From Zeus faber (Eukaryota > Chordata > Actinopteri > Zeiformes > Zeidae): a stretch of DNA of 64,000 bases. This document shows positions 38,618 to 49,834 of the stretch, in pieces. The notes under the pieces are model-generated. The model did not search any database. It was not told where the DNA came from and saw only the letters and a program-made list of their open reading frames with translations. The DNA is taken from assembly GCA_960531495.1 (NCBI GenBank), contig OY482865.1:13577203-13641202 (forward strand), given 5' to 3'. Position numbers and translations under genes: made by a program. Position 1 is the stretch's first letter, and the number at the start of each line of letters is the position of its first letter.

Positions 38618-38817
38618 NNNNNNNNNNNNNNNNNNNNNNNNNNNNNNNNNNNNNNNNNNNNNNNNNNNNNNNNNNNNNNNNNNNNNNNNNNNNNNNNNNN
38701 NNNNNNNNNNNNNNNNNNNNNNNNNNNNNNNNNNNNNNNNNNNNNNNNNNNNNNNNNNNNNNNNNNNNNNNNNNNNNNNNNNNNNNNNNNNNNNNNNNNN
38801 NNNNNNNNNNNNNNNNN
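38618..38817. other. Assembly gap, 200 N
   Basis: Exactly 200 N bases, probably a placeholder or estimated gap. Frames called across it are artefacts. A long GT tract starts 183 bp downstream. Confidence 0.99.
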
Positions 38818-38998
38818 TAGTGGGCGAGACGACACCAGTGACCGCTGATTCACTGATTAACGAGGGGCGTGTGTTCCCCCAACCCGCAGATATATTACAG
38901 TTTGACCCGGTCCGGCCAGCCAAACACCTGCTCTCTGTGAGGACATGTGTAGCCCATGACCATAGCATGGTCTGCCCCAATTCATATCATCAGAGTTA

Positions 38999-39189
<191 letters not shown>

Positions 39190-39339
39190 TGTGTGTGTGT
39201 GTATGTGTCATTGTTAAATAAATTCAATATTTACATTTTGAATCATTTATTTGTTATTGCCCTGTAAAAATAGATTCTCTTCTAGGGGAAGCTTACTATG
39301 AAATTAAATTGAAATTAAAGATATTCCCTCTGATACAAG

Positions 39340-39898
39340 GACTAGACAATATTTCGATATCATATCAATATTGTCATATAACTGTAGATATCGTTTGGGA
39401 TTTTGACTTGATCGTGATATAGTCAGTTAAATGGGGGGGATGGTAGCTCAGGCGGTAGAGCTGGTGGTCTAGTGATCCAAAGGTTGCCGGTTCGATCCCA
39501 GGCTCCTCCTGCTAGCATGCTGTAGTGTCCTTGAGCAAGACACTTAACCCCTAATTGCTCCTGATGGCTGCGTCCGTCGGTGTTTGAACAATTGTAAGTC
39601 GCTTTGGATAAAAGCGTCTGCTAAATGACTAAATGTAAATGTAAATGTAAATGTTGTCTTTTAAGGCTGAATAACAGATAAGTAATATATTTTCTGAACT
39701 TTATAGTCTGTCCTATCAGTTGTAATCTATGCCTCTACTTGGTCATTATATCCACATTACTAATGGTTCTTTCCCCAATGTTTTTTGTTTGTAAATATCT
39801 TATGATAACATTTACAGCCATCTCCAAAACAGTATCGATATTGAGGTATTCATCAAAAAATACAGTGGTATTAGATTTTTTCAGTATCGCCCAGCCGT
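39340..39898. mobile_element. hAT-like repeat interrupted by a SINE
   Basis: The left part GACTAGACAATATTTCGATA and the right part ending CAGTATCGCCCAGCC form weak inverted ends of a dispersed fish element rich in ATATCG motifs. The sequence is continuous if the SINE at 39433-39654 is removed (GTGATATAGTCAG then TTGTCTTTTAAGG). Confidence 0.55.
39433..39654 (+). mobile_element. tRNA-derived SINE, copy 1
   Basis: The head has tRNA-like A box (TGGTAGCTCAGGCGGTAGAG) and B box (GGTTCGATCCC). The body has TTGAGCAAGACACTTAACCC and TCGCTTTGGATAAAAGCGTC, then an (ATGTAA)n tail. The body motif is widespread in fish SINEs (V-SINE-like as I recall). It is 98% identical to the copy at 58357. Confidence 0.88.
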
Positions 39899-40292
39899 AT
39901 CTAACACCATTTAAAATGTAGAAACAATCAGCGCCTTGCATTAAGCACCTCCATAATGAGATAACTATACTATAGAACTAGAATATATATATTTTTTTAT
40001 GCCTCTGTATGAAGGGAACATTTGCTGAGCACACGTTTTCTTCTTTCAATAAGTCTACCATCCCTTGTTTATCCAATTACACCCACTCTCACACTTGGGA
40101 GCCTCCTACCAACTTAAATCTATTTGTGTATTTAGCTGCCCGTCCAGCTCCACTGCAGCAAGGTCTGCTCCTCTATTTTTTTTTTCCTCTCCAGAATTTC
40201 TAATTGGTCGTGGAGTTCTAGATGGGGACGCGAAGACAAGTTCCCTTGCCGCTTTGAAATGATTAACATTTGACTTATTTTGCTCTCTCCAG

Positions 40293-40395
40293 GTTCATCC
40301 AGGAGATAGAGATGAACATGGGCCCGGGTCAGGCCAAGCAGTGCCAGCTAAGAACGTTCCTCACCTACTACATCAACGACCTCTTCCTCAACCAG
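40293..40395 (+). CDS. EXOC4: EXOC4/SEC8 internal exon (second in window)
   Basis: The first base completes the Arg codon split across the previous intron. The exon then encodes 34 residues beginning [17 protein letters not shown] and ending INDLFLNQ, closing exactly on a codon boundary (103 bp, phase 2 in, phase 0 out). The FIQEIE and GPxQAKQC blocks followed by a hydrophobic helix ending in FLNQ match the vertebrate EXOC4 middle region, which is helical and packs in the exocyst core. The acceptor is CTCTCTCCAG. The donor GTCAGC is weak, with C at +3. Reading on past the donor gives sequence unlike EXOC4, which supports the exon end. The following intron is short (594 bp). Confidence 0.96.
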
Positions 40396-40989
40396 GTCAG
40401 CACCATGATGGCATTCTCCCAGAGTTTCGGAAGGAAGAGCGTATGGAGTCGCACTTCCAGCAAAAGTCTTTATTTTAGAAAAATGGCAGCAGTGGGACAC
40501 AGACAGACTGCCATGAACAGACTACGGTCATTAGTTTTTTTTGTTGAATGCCCGGTGCTCTGATAATCCTGCGACGTTTTGGCAGTAGCCTGTCAAATTC
40601 GGCGTGGATGCAGTCTGTTTTTGGGTGTTGTGGTTAGCTGTAGAAGCCCTTTTGCTGTTTTGAAAATAAAAATACTTTCTTGTTTGTCTGGCGTTCCTCA
40701 TGTCCATCATTGCACTTGAGGATATTTCCAAATTTTGAACACAATTATGTGGGGTCGTTGCTTGATATTTTAACCCTTTCATATAATGCAGTCTTACCAA
40801 GTCTTATATTATTGCCTTCTTATGCTCGGTTCTTGTGTCTATGACAAATTGGTATAATTGGTACAAACAGTGTTTATAAGGACTTTGGAGCAACCTCTGT
40901 ATTTTGAATTTGTCCATCAAGGTAAATGCAGGGCTCTGTGTGCTATTCCTATCATAAACTCACCGTGTGTCTCCATATGAAAATGACAG
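40396..40989 (+). other. EXOC4: EXOC4 intron, 594 bp
   Basis: This is the shortest intron in the window, phase 0, running from donor GTCAGC to acceptor AATGACAG. It contains no microsatellite and no recognisable transposon. The 97-aa frame at 40270-40563 is only the exon plus read-through into this intron. Confidence 0.93.
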
Positions 40990-41106
40990 GTGCGGACTGA
41001 AATCAACAAAGAGATTGAGGCAGTGAGCAAGGCAGCAGACCCTTTGAAGATCCTAGCCAGTGCTGATACCATGAAGGTGCTGGGGGTCCAGAGACCTCTG
41101 TTACAG
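40990..41106 (+). CDS. EXOC4: EXOC4/SEC8 internal exon (third in window)
   Basis: This 117-bp exon encodes exactly 39 residues in phase 0 at both ends. It begins [20 protein letters not shown], includes [10 protein letters not shown], and ends VQRPLLQ. The [28 protein letters not shown] run is nearly invariant in vertebrate EXOC4 as I know it, so this is the most diagnostic exon. The acceptor is AATGACAG and the donor is GTGAGC, a good match to consensus. Because both flanking introns are phase 0, skipping this exon would keep the reading frame. There are no stops or odd codons. Confidence 0.97.
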
Positions 41107-41929
41107 GTGAGCGATATCCAGCACCACACACTCAATTTCCCAGCTTTATTTCTTGGGGAAACGGTCCACTGTTCTATGCATATACAGAGAATTCAAATCA
41201 TAGAATGCTTGAAAATATACACACGGATGTCAATTTTTGTACATGATTTTTTTTTTTTGTTCCCAAATGGCAAAGGCAAACATATACAATTGTCATTTGT
41301 TGGTGACATATTTTTTTAAGCATATCGAACACGCCTGGTTAAAATTTGTAGGACTAGGTCATGTTTTTCTGAACACCCCAGTACACAGAGCAGCCGTTTG
41401 GCTGGGGAGAATTGATTCGATCCTGTGTTGTACTTTGCGGTGAGCTATACAGCTCCACAAGGGCTTCTTTTTACTTCGGGCTGCTTTGTGGTACCACATT
41501 ATGTTGGAATCAGCCATTTTCAGAGGGATAAAAACCTCCTATTGTGCCTGGTGTACATGTGGACTCACGGTATTGGCACCCATCGGTCTGCACTAAGCAG
41601 ACCGGTAGCCACCTGAGAATTACATGGCTGCCAAAGACAAGATCGTGGCAGGTGGCAAAATATCACTCCATTTCAGCTGTCAGGTAGTCTGGCAGTGTGG
41701 TCAAATACCAGCCCTTCTGTCCCTGATATCATAAAACCCCACATTGTTGGATTGCTTGGTAGAAGCACTGGAGTTTAATGTTTGCACGTGAAGCATGTGT
41801 ATTTATTTTTGTATTTTTCTTTGTTCGTACATCCACCTGTCAGCGGACATGATGCAAAGACAAGCCACATGCTGTCACTGTCAGGTCATTCATTTGTGTT
41901 GAGAGCCAGAATTAGTGTGTGGGTGTGTG

Positions 41930-42000
41930 GGTGGGTGGGCGGATGTGTGCGGGCGCGTGTGCGGGCGCGCGCGCGTGCGTGCGTGCGTGCGCATGCACGT
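41930..42000 (+). repeat. Alternating G/C-T purine-pyrimidine tract, Z-DNA-prone
   Basis: GTGCGGGCGCGTGTGCGGGC followed by GCGCGCGCGTGCGTGCGTGC and GCATGCACGTG is an almost strictly alternating purine-pyrimidine stretch. Confidence 0.85.
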
Positions 42001-42109
42001 GTTTGATCCGTTTATGTCCCCATGCACTTTCCCCACATGGAGAAAACAGCGGTGGCAGTTCATTCCAAAGAGAGAGAGAGCGTTGGCGTTGAGTTGCAGA
42101 GCGTTTGTT

Positions 42110-42260
42110 TACAGTGTTAGCCCCTTCTTAACGAGGAGTGCAGCATCTTGCTAATTATGCTGCAGAGACTAATGAGCCTTTTTGCTGATAGTGGGGTGCA
42201 CAATAAAACAATAAAATGCTCCTTTTGTTTGGGCTCTCTGGCTTTTTTAATTGGAGTGAT
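42110..42260. promoter_or_regulatory. Candidate conserved non-coding segment
   Basis: Contains TTGCTAATTATGCTGCAGAG, ACTAATGAGCC, TTTTTAATTGGAGTG and CAATAAAACAATAAAATGC. These are several homeodomain- and Sox-like cores in unique DNA. Texture-based guess. Confidence 0.27.
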
Positions 42261-43734
42261 TCAAAAAGGGCCAACGCTCCTGTTCTGCTGCCACGCGGGC
42301 TCGGGGACAGTGTGTGATTTGTGCATTTTGTATGAGTAAAGTTCGTTGCCTGCGTCGATGTGTGCGTGCTAATCCTTTTTCCTTTGACGGCCGTCAGACA
42401 CTGCCAATACCTGATACTCCGCTCCGAAAGGGCAACAACGTTGATTTTGTTGATTTCCGTTGCTTGTGATCTGCAACCTTCCAGTGACTGTAATGCAGGG
42501 TTTAAGTTGTTCATTTTAAAGGTAACAGTGGTTGGTGCCAACACTGTCTCCTAAAATGCAGCGGATGCATACGCGTGCATCTTAACAGAGTTCTCCCAGC
42601 CTCTGAGCTCAAGTTTGTGCCTGTGTTTGTGGTTTTTGTCGTTCTTGAAAGTGACATGACGACTCTGTACCAGGTGTTATTGGAGGGGGACACACACCAC
42701 TGGCAGTAACAGTACGGTGGGGTGGGGAGGATGGGTTCTCTGGCTTCCATTCTGCCACACCACATTAAACACACACTGTGGTCGCACACCTTGGCGGCCC
42801 ACCACATAGGGGAGAGCCGCGGGGGAACACATTTATAGACGCACCTGCTTTCCGCAATCCACTGAAGAGTGCACATTAACATGTGCAGTGGTTCGAGTGG
42901 GGGTGGGCATGAGAGGGTGCACACATTAGCCGAAGGCACCTCCATCAGCCAGGCCTGCAAGACCACAGCGTGTGCTCTACACTCGCCCTTTAGATATTAT
43001 GGGAAATGTACAGTCAAACACAATGCACCGAATGAGTGCATGCTCATATACACACACTCAAAAGAGCAAACACACAGATAGCACCAATTCTTTGTTGTCC
43101 TTTTGTTTTGCAATGTACTGTAGAAGAAAAATAGCACCACGGGCCATATAGAGTACTTCTGGTCAATCTATATGCAGCAGAATATTATATGGAATTTGTT
43201 GAATCATTTGCTAGCATCACTTTTTAAGCACTTCTGATGTGTGAAAAAATAACATCTATAGGCCATATGAAATGTTTTTTTGCTCTGAATATTTGTTAAT
43301 GTTCCAGGCTGGCCAATGCCTTGCTGTTATATTGAGTCCTTGATCCTTTGTCACTGATGTCTGGTTAAATACGGTCAAAGTGACTTCGGGGTTAAGGGTT
43401 CAAGGTGAATACCTCACTTGAAATCAAATTTTTAAAGCAGATAATGCGACCTTGCATGCAGTCCGGGGGGCACAAGTTAATAACCACAATATCAACATAG
43501 GAGATGATTTGCCTATCACTACACGCCAGCATGCTGTGTATAATGTAGACATATATATGGTAATGTTAATATGAATATGAGTAGGCTGGTGTTCCCATGG
43601 TCCACTCTGTGATAAGATAAGGGCCCAGTATGGCCATGGAAAAGGTTAATGTCCGCTCTTGTGGGCTTGTGGAAGCCTGGCGGGGCCTGATAAGTCACGA
43701 GCATATCCGTGAAGAGACTCTGGATAGTCTATAC

Positions 43735-44010
43735 ATCTTCCTTTCTTTCTTTCCTTCCCTGTTCTGTTTTTATGCCGGTGTTGGTCTCTTTTTTTTTTTT
43801 TTTTTTTTTCTTTCTTCCCCAGTTGACTCCATTTTCCTCTTGTTTTTTTATTTGTTCACCTGGACTTTTGCCCCCTTCTTTCTTCTTAAAGTGCTATTTT
43901 TGTCTTTCTTTTTTGGCCCGGTTACAATTTTTTCTTTCTCCTGTTTGCCTTTCTCCTCCTTCCCTGTTCTTCATGCCTCTCCCTACCTCTCTCCCATTCC
44001 TCTCTGTTGT
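43735..44010 (+). repeat. Pyrimidine-rich tract with long T run
   Basis: About 275 bp of C/T-rich strand including a T20 run near 43790-43809. Frames over it are Phe/Leu/Ser-rich artefacts. Confidence 0.75.
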
Positions 44011-44204
44011 TAGCCCTAGCAGTATGATTCTATCTGCCTGCCGTTACTGTTGCCACTGATTGATTCATTTAATTAGAGTTGGATCCAGGGAAAAGGGGAA
44101 GGAAAGGAGGAGAGGGGGGAGACGGAGGGGAGGTGGTGTGGTCACTCTGCTGGATAGCTGTGGAGATTGGCTCTATTAATCTTCGTAGAACCCATACCTT
44201 CCGT

Positions 44205-44206
<2 letters not shown>

Positions 44207-44259
<53 letters not shown>
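44207..44259 (+). repeat. (AC)n, 53 bp
   Basis: Pure AC tract. Confidence 0.97.
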
Positions 44260-44260
<1 letters not shown>

Positions 44261-44611
44261 TAAAGTATAGTCAGGTATTCTTCAGTGCAGTGGCCGTTTT
44301 CGGTCTCCTGCAGCAACAAATGGACAAACTTATATTAATCTGGACCTAAGATGCTGGGCCACCAACAAAACGGTCCTTTTTGGTGTGTGGGCATGCACAT
44401 GTGTTGTTCATGTATACGTGCTTGTAACCTCGTTTCCACACAATGCTTTCTTAGTGTTTCTCTTTGTAAGGTGCACCACCCAAGACCAGAACAGAGGCGT
44501 AATCAGATCACGAATAATTCCCACACATCGGCTCCCACTCACTGGCTAAGTCGCATTCAGCCCAGTCCAGGCCATTTCTAAACAATAGCCAATAATACGT
44601 GGATGCATAAA

Positions 44612-44613
<2 letters not shown>

Positions 44614-44665
<52 letters not shown>
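44614..44665 (+). repeat. (TG)n, 52 bp
   Basis: Pure tract followed by degenerate TGCG/TGTG DNA to about 44703. Confidence 0.97.
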
Positions 44666-44670
<5 letters not shown>

Positions 44671-45243
44671 GCGTTTTGCGTGTGCGTTGGTGTGTGTGTG
44701 TGTCTCATTCTGCCTTCATGGGTGTGTTTGTGTGTACACACACACTTAGGTTGTTCCACAACTAAGGACTGTGATTTGATTGGCTTCATCTTCCGGGCGA
44801 ACACCGTATTGCACATGTTTTGAGCTGACAATAGGTTGCGAATGACTTTGACCTTTTAACATTTTCTCATTTACATGATGCTGTGTGGGAGAACAAGGGG
44901 AAGGTGGGAATACCCAATAAGATATTTACACAATCTTAAATTGAAATATACACACACAAAAGCTAGCCCACCTGCCAGTGCTCTAATAACACTGACCTTT
45001 TTATTTCTCTTGTAGTATATGGGCGGATGTGTGTAACCAGTTTCTATTTGGGGGGGCTCTGATCACTTCCTGTTGATTGGCTCCTTGCTGTGTAACCCCT
45101 CCGCCACTCAAAGAAATGCACACACAATTAACACAATTGAGTCTGGGGTTTTGACAGTAGGGGGTGATCTCTTTATTAAGCAGCCTCTCAGTATCTAGCA
45201 GCACGAGAAGCAATCACCACACATTACACCTGTTAGCTGTAAG

Positions 45244-45245
<2 letters not shown>

Positions 45246-45320
<75 letters not shown>
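45246..45320 (+). repeat. (AC)n, 75 bp
   Basis: Pure AC tract. Confidence 0.97.
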
Positions 45321-45322
<2 letters not shown>

Positions 45323-46569
45323 TGCAATTGTAATGTTATTAACTGCAAATGGTTCACAGTAAAACTGCACAGGCACATTCTGGCAAAATTGGCCTATTCT
45401 GAGTTAAAAAAAACAACCCACTTCCATTTAGTCCGAATGGTTTCAGGAACACTCTACCACATTATGAGAGTGAGATCCATGTAGTTTGGCCATAATACTT
45501 CTAATCCTTTGTTTGCATTTATGTACCTTCAAAGTTGGCTTTGTAACCTGTAAATATGCACAGTGAATATTGAACCTTATGTACCAATGTAATGAGTAAA
45601 TGTGGCTTTGATATTGTACAGATTTCCCATTCGAGGATTTTATGCCAAGATCAGAGCACAAGACTGAAAAATTGCAAAAAGGCCATTATAATGTTGATTC
45701 CCATTCATAGTTGGTTCCCAGCTGTTCACAGCATAGACTCTCCACTATGGAGAGACGCTCACAATATAATCAGTTTTTATATGTTATATTGAACAAATCT
45801 GTCACAAACCTTGCATTTTATCTGGTTTTCAGGGTTTGATTTACTCTTTTTAAAATACATAAACATTAGACCAGAAACAGGAATTTAAATCACTTCTTAC
45901 TGTCAACCTGCTGTAGCCTGTGCTGTACTTTGTCAATCATACAGTTTTCAGCGAGATTGTTTTATGAACATATATAAATGATGGGAACCAAATCCAATGG
46001 GATGGAAACCAATTTACCGTCACAAGGTATGGATTAAAAAATGGTGAACCTATCCTTTAATGATGTGTTTTTGTCTTTTGTGTCTAACCGTTCATGTTAA
46101 ACGCTAATTACATGTAGCACATTTAAGTGCAGTTCCAAAAGAAAACAAATCTCTATTGACTTGCATGTGCAAGTTAAAAAAGAAAAAAGAAAAAAAAACG
46201 CTTTTGTAAAGGAGAAAGTTAAAATGAAAGCCCAGTCGGGACTGGATTCTACAACAGGGAATATTTGCCGCATGTCAAACGGCGTCAGCGGCGAAAACAA
46301 ACAGCAGAAATGGAGTAAAAGCACAGTTGTAAATGCTACATACCTATTTTGACACGTTGCACAGAGAGACAGAGGTTTTTGCCGCGAGAACAAATGAGGA
46401 GGGGGGAAAAACATGAATACTGATCTGACAAAGGTTACATGCTTTATGCAGGTTCTAAATCCAAATCAATTCTCACTAAACAGGGTAATATATCCATCTA
46501 AATTACTCCTAGATAAGTAAATATATCATGATTAATTGGCATAGTATTTCTTGAGGAAAGAAAAAAAAA

Positions 46570-46797
46570 ATGCTCTGTTACCCTGACACCGTTATCTCTC
46601 CTCTGCGTCCTCTCTGCTTCGAGGCAGAGGCTCCTCTACCTTCCACATGGGCAGCTCCACCTGTAGGCTCCAATTCAGGAGCCCCCAACCCGCCCCACCT
46701 GGTTATCTCTCACCGAACACATGTACAATCCAGACTCAGACCCAGCCGCTCAGGGCCTCCAACCTTCCAGGGATATGGAGATGAACCATTTGACTGA
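46570..46797 (+). other. Unexplained Pro/Ser/Arg-rich open frame
   Basis: A 75-codon frame beginning MLCYPDTVISPLRPLCFEAE and ending GYGDEPFD. A pyrimidine-rich stretch (CTCTCCTCTGCGTCCTCTCT) ends in AG at 46624-46625 and 46627-46628, so it could mimic a terminal exon. From the second AG the frame would be phase 0, compatible with the exon ending at 41106. No similarity to EXOC4 is recognised. Probably chance. Confidence 0.15.
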
Positions 46798-47676
46798 ATG
46801 AGTCTGGAAAAACATAGAAACGACTTCAGCCCGAGGTGGCGCAGGTTCACGTCAAACAGTGTTACTCCTGAAAGAGACTGTGTCAGTGTGCGTTTAAAAA
46901 TTATAATCTTTGCCTGCGGAGGGAGAGAAGTTAAAATGTCAGCCGTGCTACGAACATGCCCTTTGGTTTGAAGTAAAGAAGGGTTTTGCTGGGGCGGGTG
47001 GGGCTGTTATAAAAGTTGCAGCATGAGTTCTTTAAAGCTAGTTGATGCAGTGAGTTCCGAAATGACAATCGAAATTATTTGGCGCATATGACCACATTTT
47101 GAGTGTGTGTGTATGTGTAAAATGCATCCATGCTTATTTGGACGGGTGTGTCATCTGTTATTTTATTTTATTTAATTTTTTACCGAAACGCTTTTTTTTT
47201 TTTTTGGGTACAAATGCTTACTGCAGGGGGTATATGTTCCTGTCTGCGCTCCATTAGCTCCATATGGACCCATTGTATCATCCTGCATATGAACAAAAAC
47301 ACACATAGATACATTCAAGCACTTTTTCTTCGTCTCTCATCTCTCACACATATTCCTCTGCTACCTAATACAGGCACCATATAGACTTAATTTAGCTGCT
47401 AATGTTCGAATGGACAAACCCATCAATCGCCCTAAGACTTCTGTTGTGTGTGGTGAGAGAGGGTTTCCCAGCCCCTCACACTTCCAGCAGAAGATAATAA
47501 TGTGATGATCTGTGAAGAAATCGTCATGGGAATGTGGGATGATCAGGAGGAGTGACTTCTTTGCTGATGCGCAAAACACACGGCAGGGGGGTAATCCCCC
47601 CCGCCTGTGTCACTCCATGTGGGGTGAATAACCTCCATATTTCACTGCGTGGGTGTTGGATTGGATGTGAGTTTGT

Positions 47677-47805
<129 letters not shown>

Positions 47806-47989
47806 TTGGGGGGGGTGTAGATTGTTGTGGGGCTGTAGGGTTTAAGGGAGTCTTTGGAAAGCCCATCTGTAATCAACCAAGTGTGACATTGGTCCTCATT
47901 TCCCAATTACAACAACTACAAACACTACATTAAGCAGTCATCATGGTCAGTGCCAAAGTGACAATAGTAGAGCACTTTCACAGAGTGAA

Positions 47990-48200
47990 AAGATATTATA
48001 AGATATGATGACATTTTATTGATTCCCGTGGGAAATTCAGATGTTACAGCAGCAATAGTTAGGAAAAAAGTGCCAGTCAAAATATATGCATTATAAAATA
48101 TATGTTCACAAATGGAAGTAAACATTGTCTTGTACTAACTATGTTCAAGTAGTAAGTGGTATGTTGAAAAACATGTATGGCAGCTGTATATATGAAAAAA
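47990..48200 (-). mobile_element. Rex1/CR1-like LINE 3' end
   Basis: Read on the minus strand it has TGAATTTCCCACGGGAATCA followed by ATAAAATGTCATC, the usual 3' terminus. The more internal part resembles 56640-56880 (AGCAGCAATAG / ACAGCAGAAGATG; GGTATGTTGAAA / TTGTATGTTGAAA). No coding part. Confidence 0.6.
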
Positions 48201-49397
48201 TATATATGATATTCACAGTAATAGTATTAATAACAATACTGTATGTACAAAAACCGATATATATATATATAAATCAATTAACTTAATCAACTAACTTATT
48301 TTTGTAACTATTTTTGTCAGATTAAATTAATCAACCTCTTTCCTTCCCCCTATCATATATCATATAATTGAATGTGATGCTTCATGAAGTCCGCAGATTG
48401 AAGTCCAACAGGCGTCATTTAATAAGAGGTCTCAATTTGCCCACCTCAGATTTCATCCGACACACGGATGGTAGGACACGCAAAGGGACACGCAATCGGC
48501 TGATTGGCTGCGTGCCGCCTTTTAGCTCATCAGCAGGCCACTTGATTGGACGTTATTGAAGATGACAGCCCCTGATTGGTGCATTCCAAGCCATAGCTAG
48601 AGAAGCCACTGGGGTGTAGTTAGGTGTGTAGTTTTTCTATTAGTGTTTGCTTACATGGAAACAAACAGGTAATAAATGGTGATTTGATGTTGTTTCATTA
48701 AGATTTTGTAAATGGAATTAAACAATATTTGATTAGCATGAGATTCGCCATTAGAATTTATACACCATTATTCTATCAGAAAAAGCAAACACTGTGCCCT
48801 ATGAGGCTACAATTACATTCATACTGCAGCAACATGCCAAATGCTTCGAGATGAGGATTTACACTCGAATTTATCACTCGTTTTGAAACTCTGCAACTCC
48901 TGAACGCTCAAGTCAAATGACACAATACATGTACATCTGAATAAACACACATAAAGCGCCCACTGTTAAGTGTGTGTTCCAGTTGAGGTGACAGAGTGGC
49001 GTGGGCCATCCGGCGTGTGTCAGGGGACTCTTCAAAGGGTGCCTCCATCCTGACGATGATGAATGACCTGTCACGACAGCGTCCCAAACCAGTGCGGCTC
49101 TCCCTTTCAAAGGCAGCGGCATTACACGAGTCAGCGATTTGGGGTCAGGGTGTGGGTGACATGGCGGAAAGCAGGGGTGCAACACCTCGACCCTGCAAAA
49201 TTTTGTGGGGCAGCTGCTTCTGCAAAAAGATGAAACCCCCAACCAGCTTGACATTCACGCTTCCAATTTGAGTCCAAAAGTTATTTTCAAACATTCATTT
49301 TATGAGGAGGCAGCTACCTTAAAGGGGCAATAGACAACTATTCAACTTCCCCCATTAGCATTTCCAGGTTGTATTATTGTTTGTCTGTTGCAAAGAC

Positions 49398-49573
49398 AAC
49401 CGGATCGCTTTACGTCTTCCTCAGAGTGCTCTGTGGAAATGATTAACACCACTTTGGAAATCAGAGAGAAGAAAGAGAGAGAAGAAAGAAGCATTCTTTC
49501 TTCTCTCTTATTTCCAAAGTGGTGTTAATCATTTCCACAGAGCACTCTGAGGAAGACGTAAAGCGATCCGGTT
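49398..49573. repeat. Near-perfect inverted repeat: two 78-bp arms, about 20-bp loop
   Basis: The left arm (49398-49475) starts AACCGGATCGCTTTACGTCT and the right arm (49496-49573) ends AGACGTAAAGCGATCCGGTT. Base-by-base pairing across the centre (49485/49486) shows a single mismatch (49462). The loop is a purine run, AGAGAGAAGAAAGAAGCATT. An RNA copy from either strand would form a 78-bp stem. The origin is unknown: an inverted duplication inside a repeat, a foldback, or an assembly/chimera artefact. Confidence 0.95.
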
Positions 49574-49834
49574 CACTGAAGAAGTCTGTTGAAATTCTCA
49601 CAATATTAATTTCATGTTATTTCTGTTGGTTGCGCAATCATAGACATATATACAAAGACGCTGCATTGGCTGCTTCGGCGCGTTGCTGCGATATGTCAAC
49701 GTTGCCACCATATTAGAACGGGCAAGACTGGCCTGTAAACAAATACAAGTAAGCAGGAGAGCTGCGTTTTCTCTCGATAAAAAGCACTAAAATGTGAACA
49801 TTTCTCGACCGATTTCAATGAGTTTTCGATGACT

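Noticed and set aside
39440..39500. tRNA gene (A and B boxes present)
   Set aside because: The boxes belong to the head of a SINE. The sequence continues into a SINE body, cannot fold into a full cloverleaf with a 7-bp acceptor stem, and is repeated at 58360.
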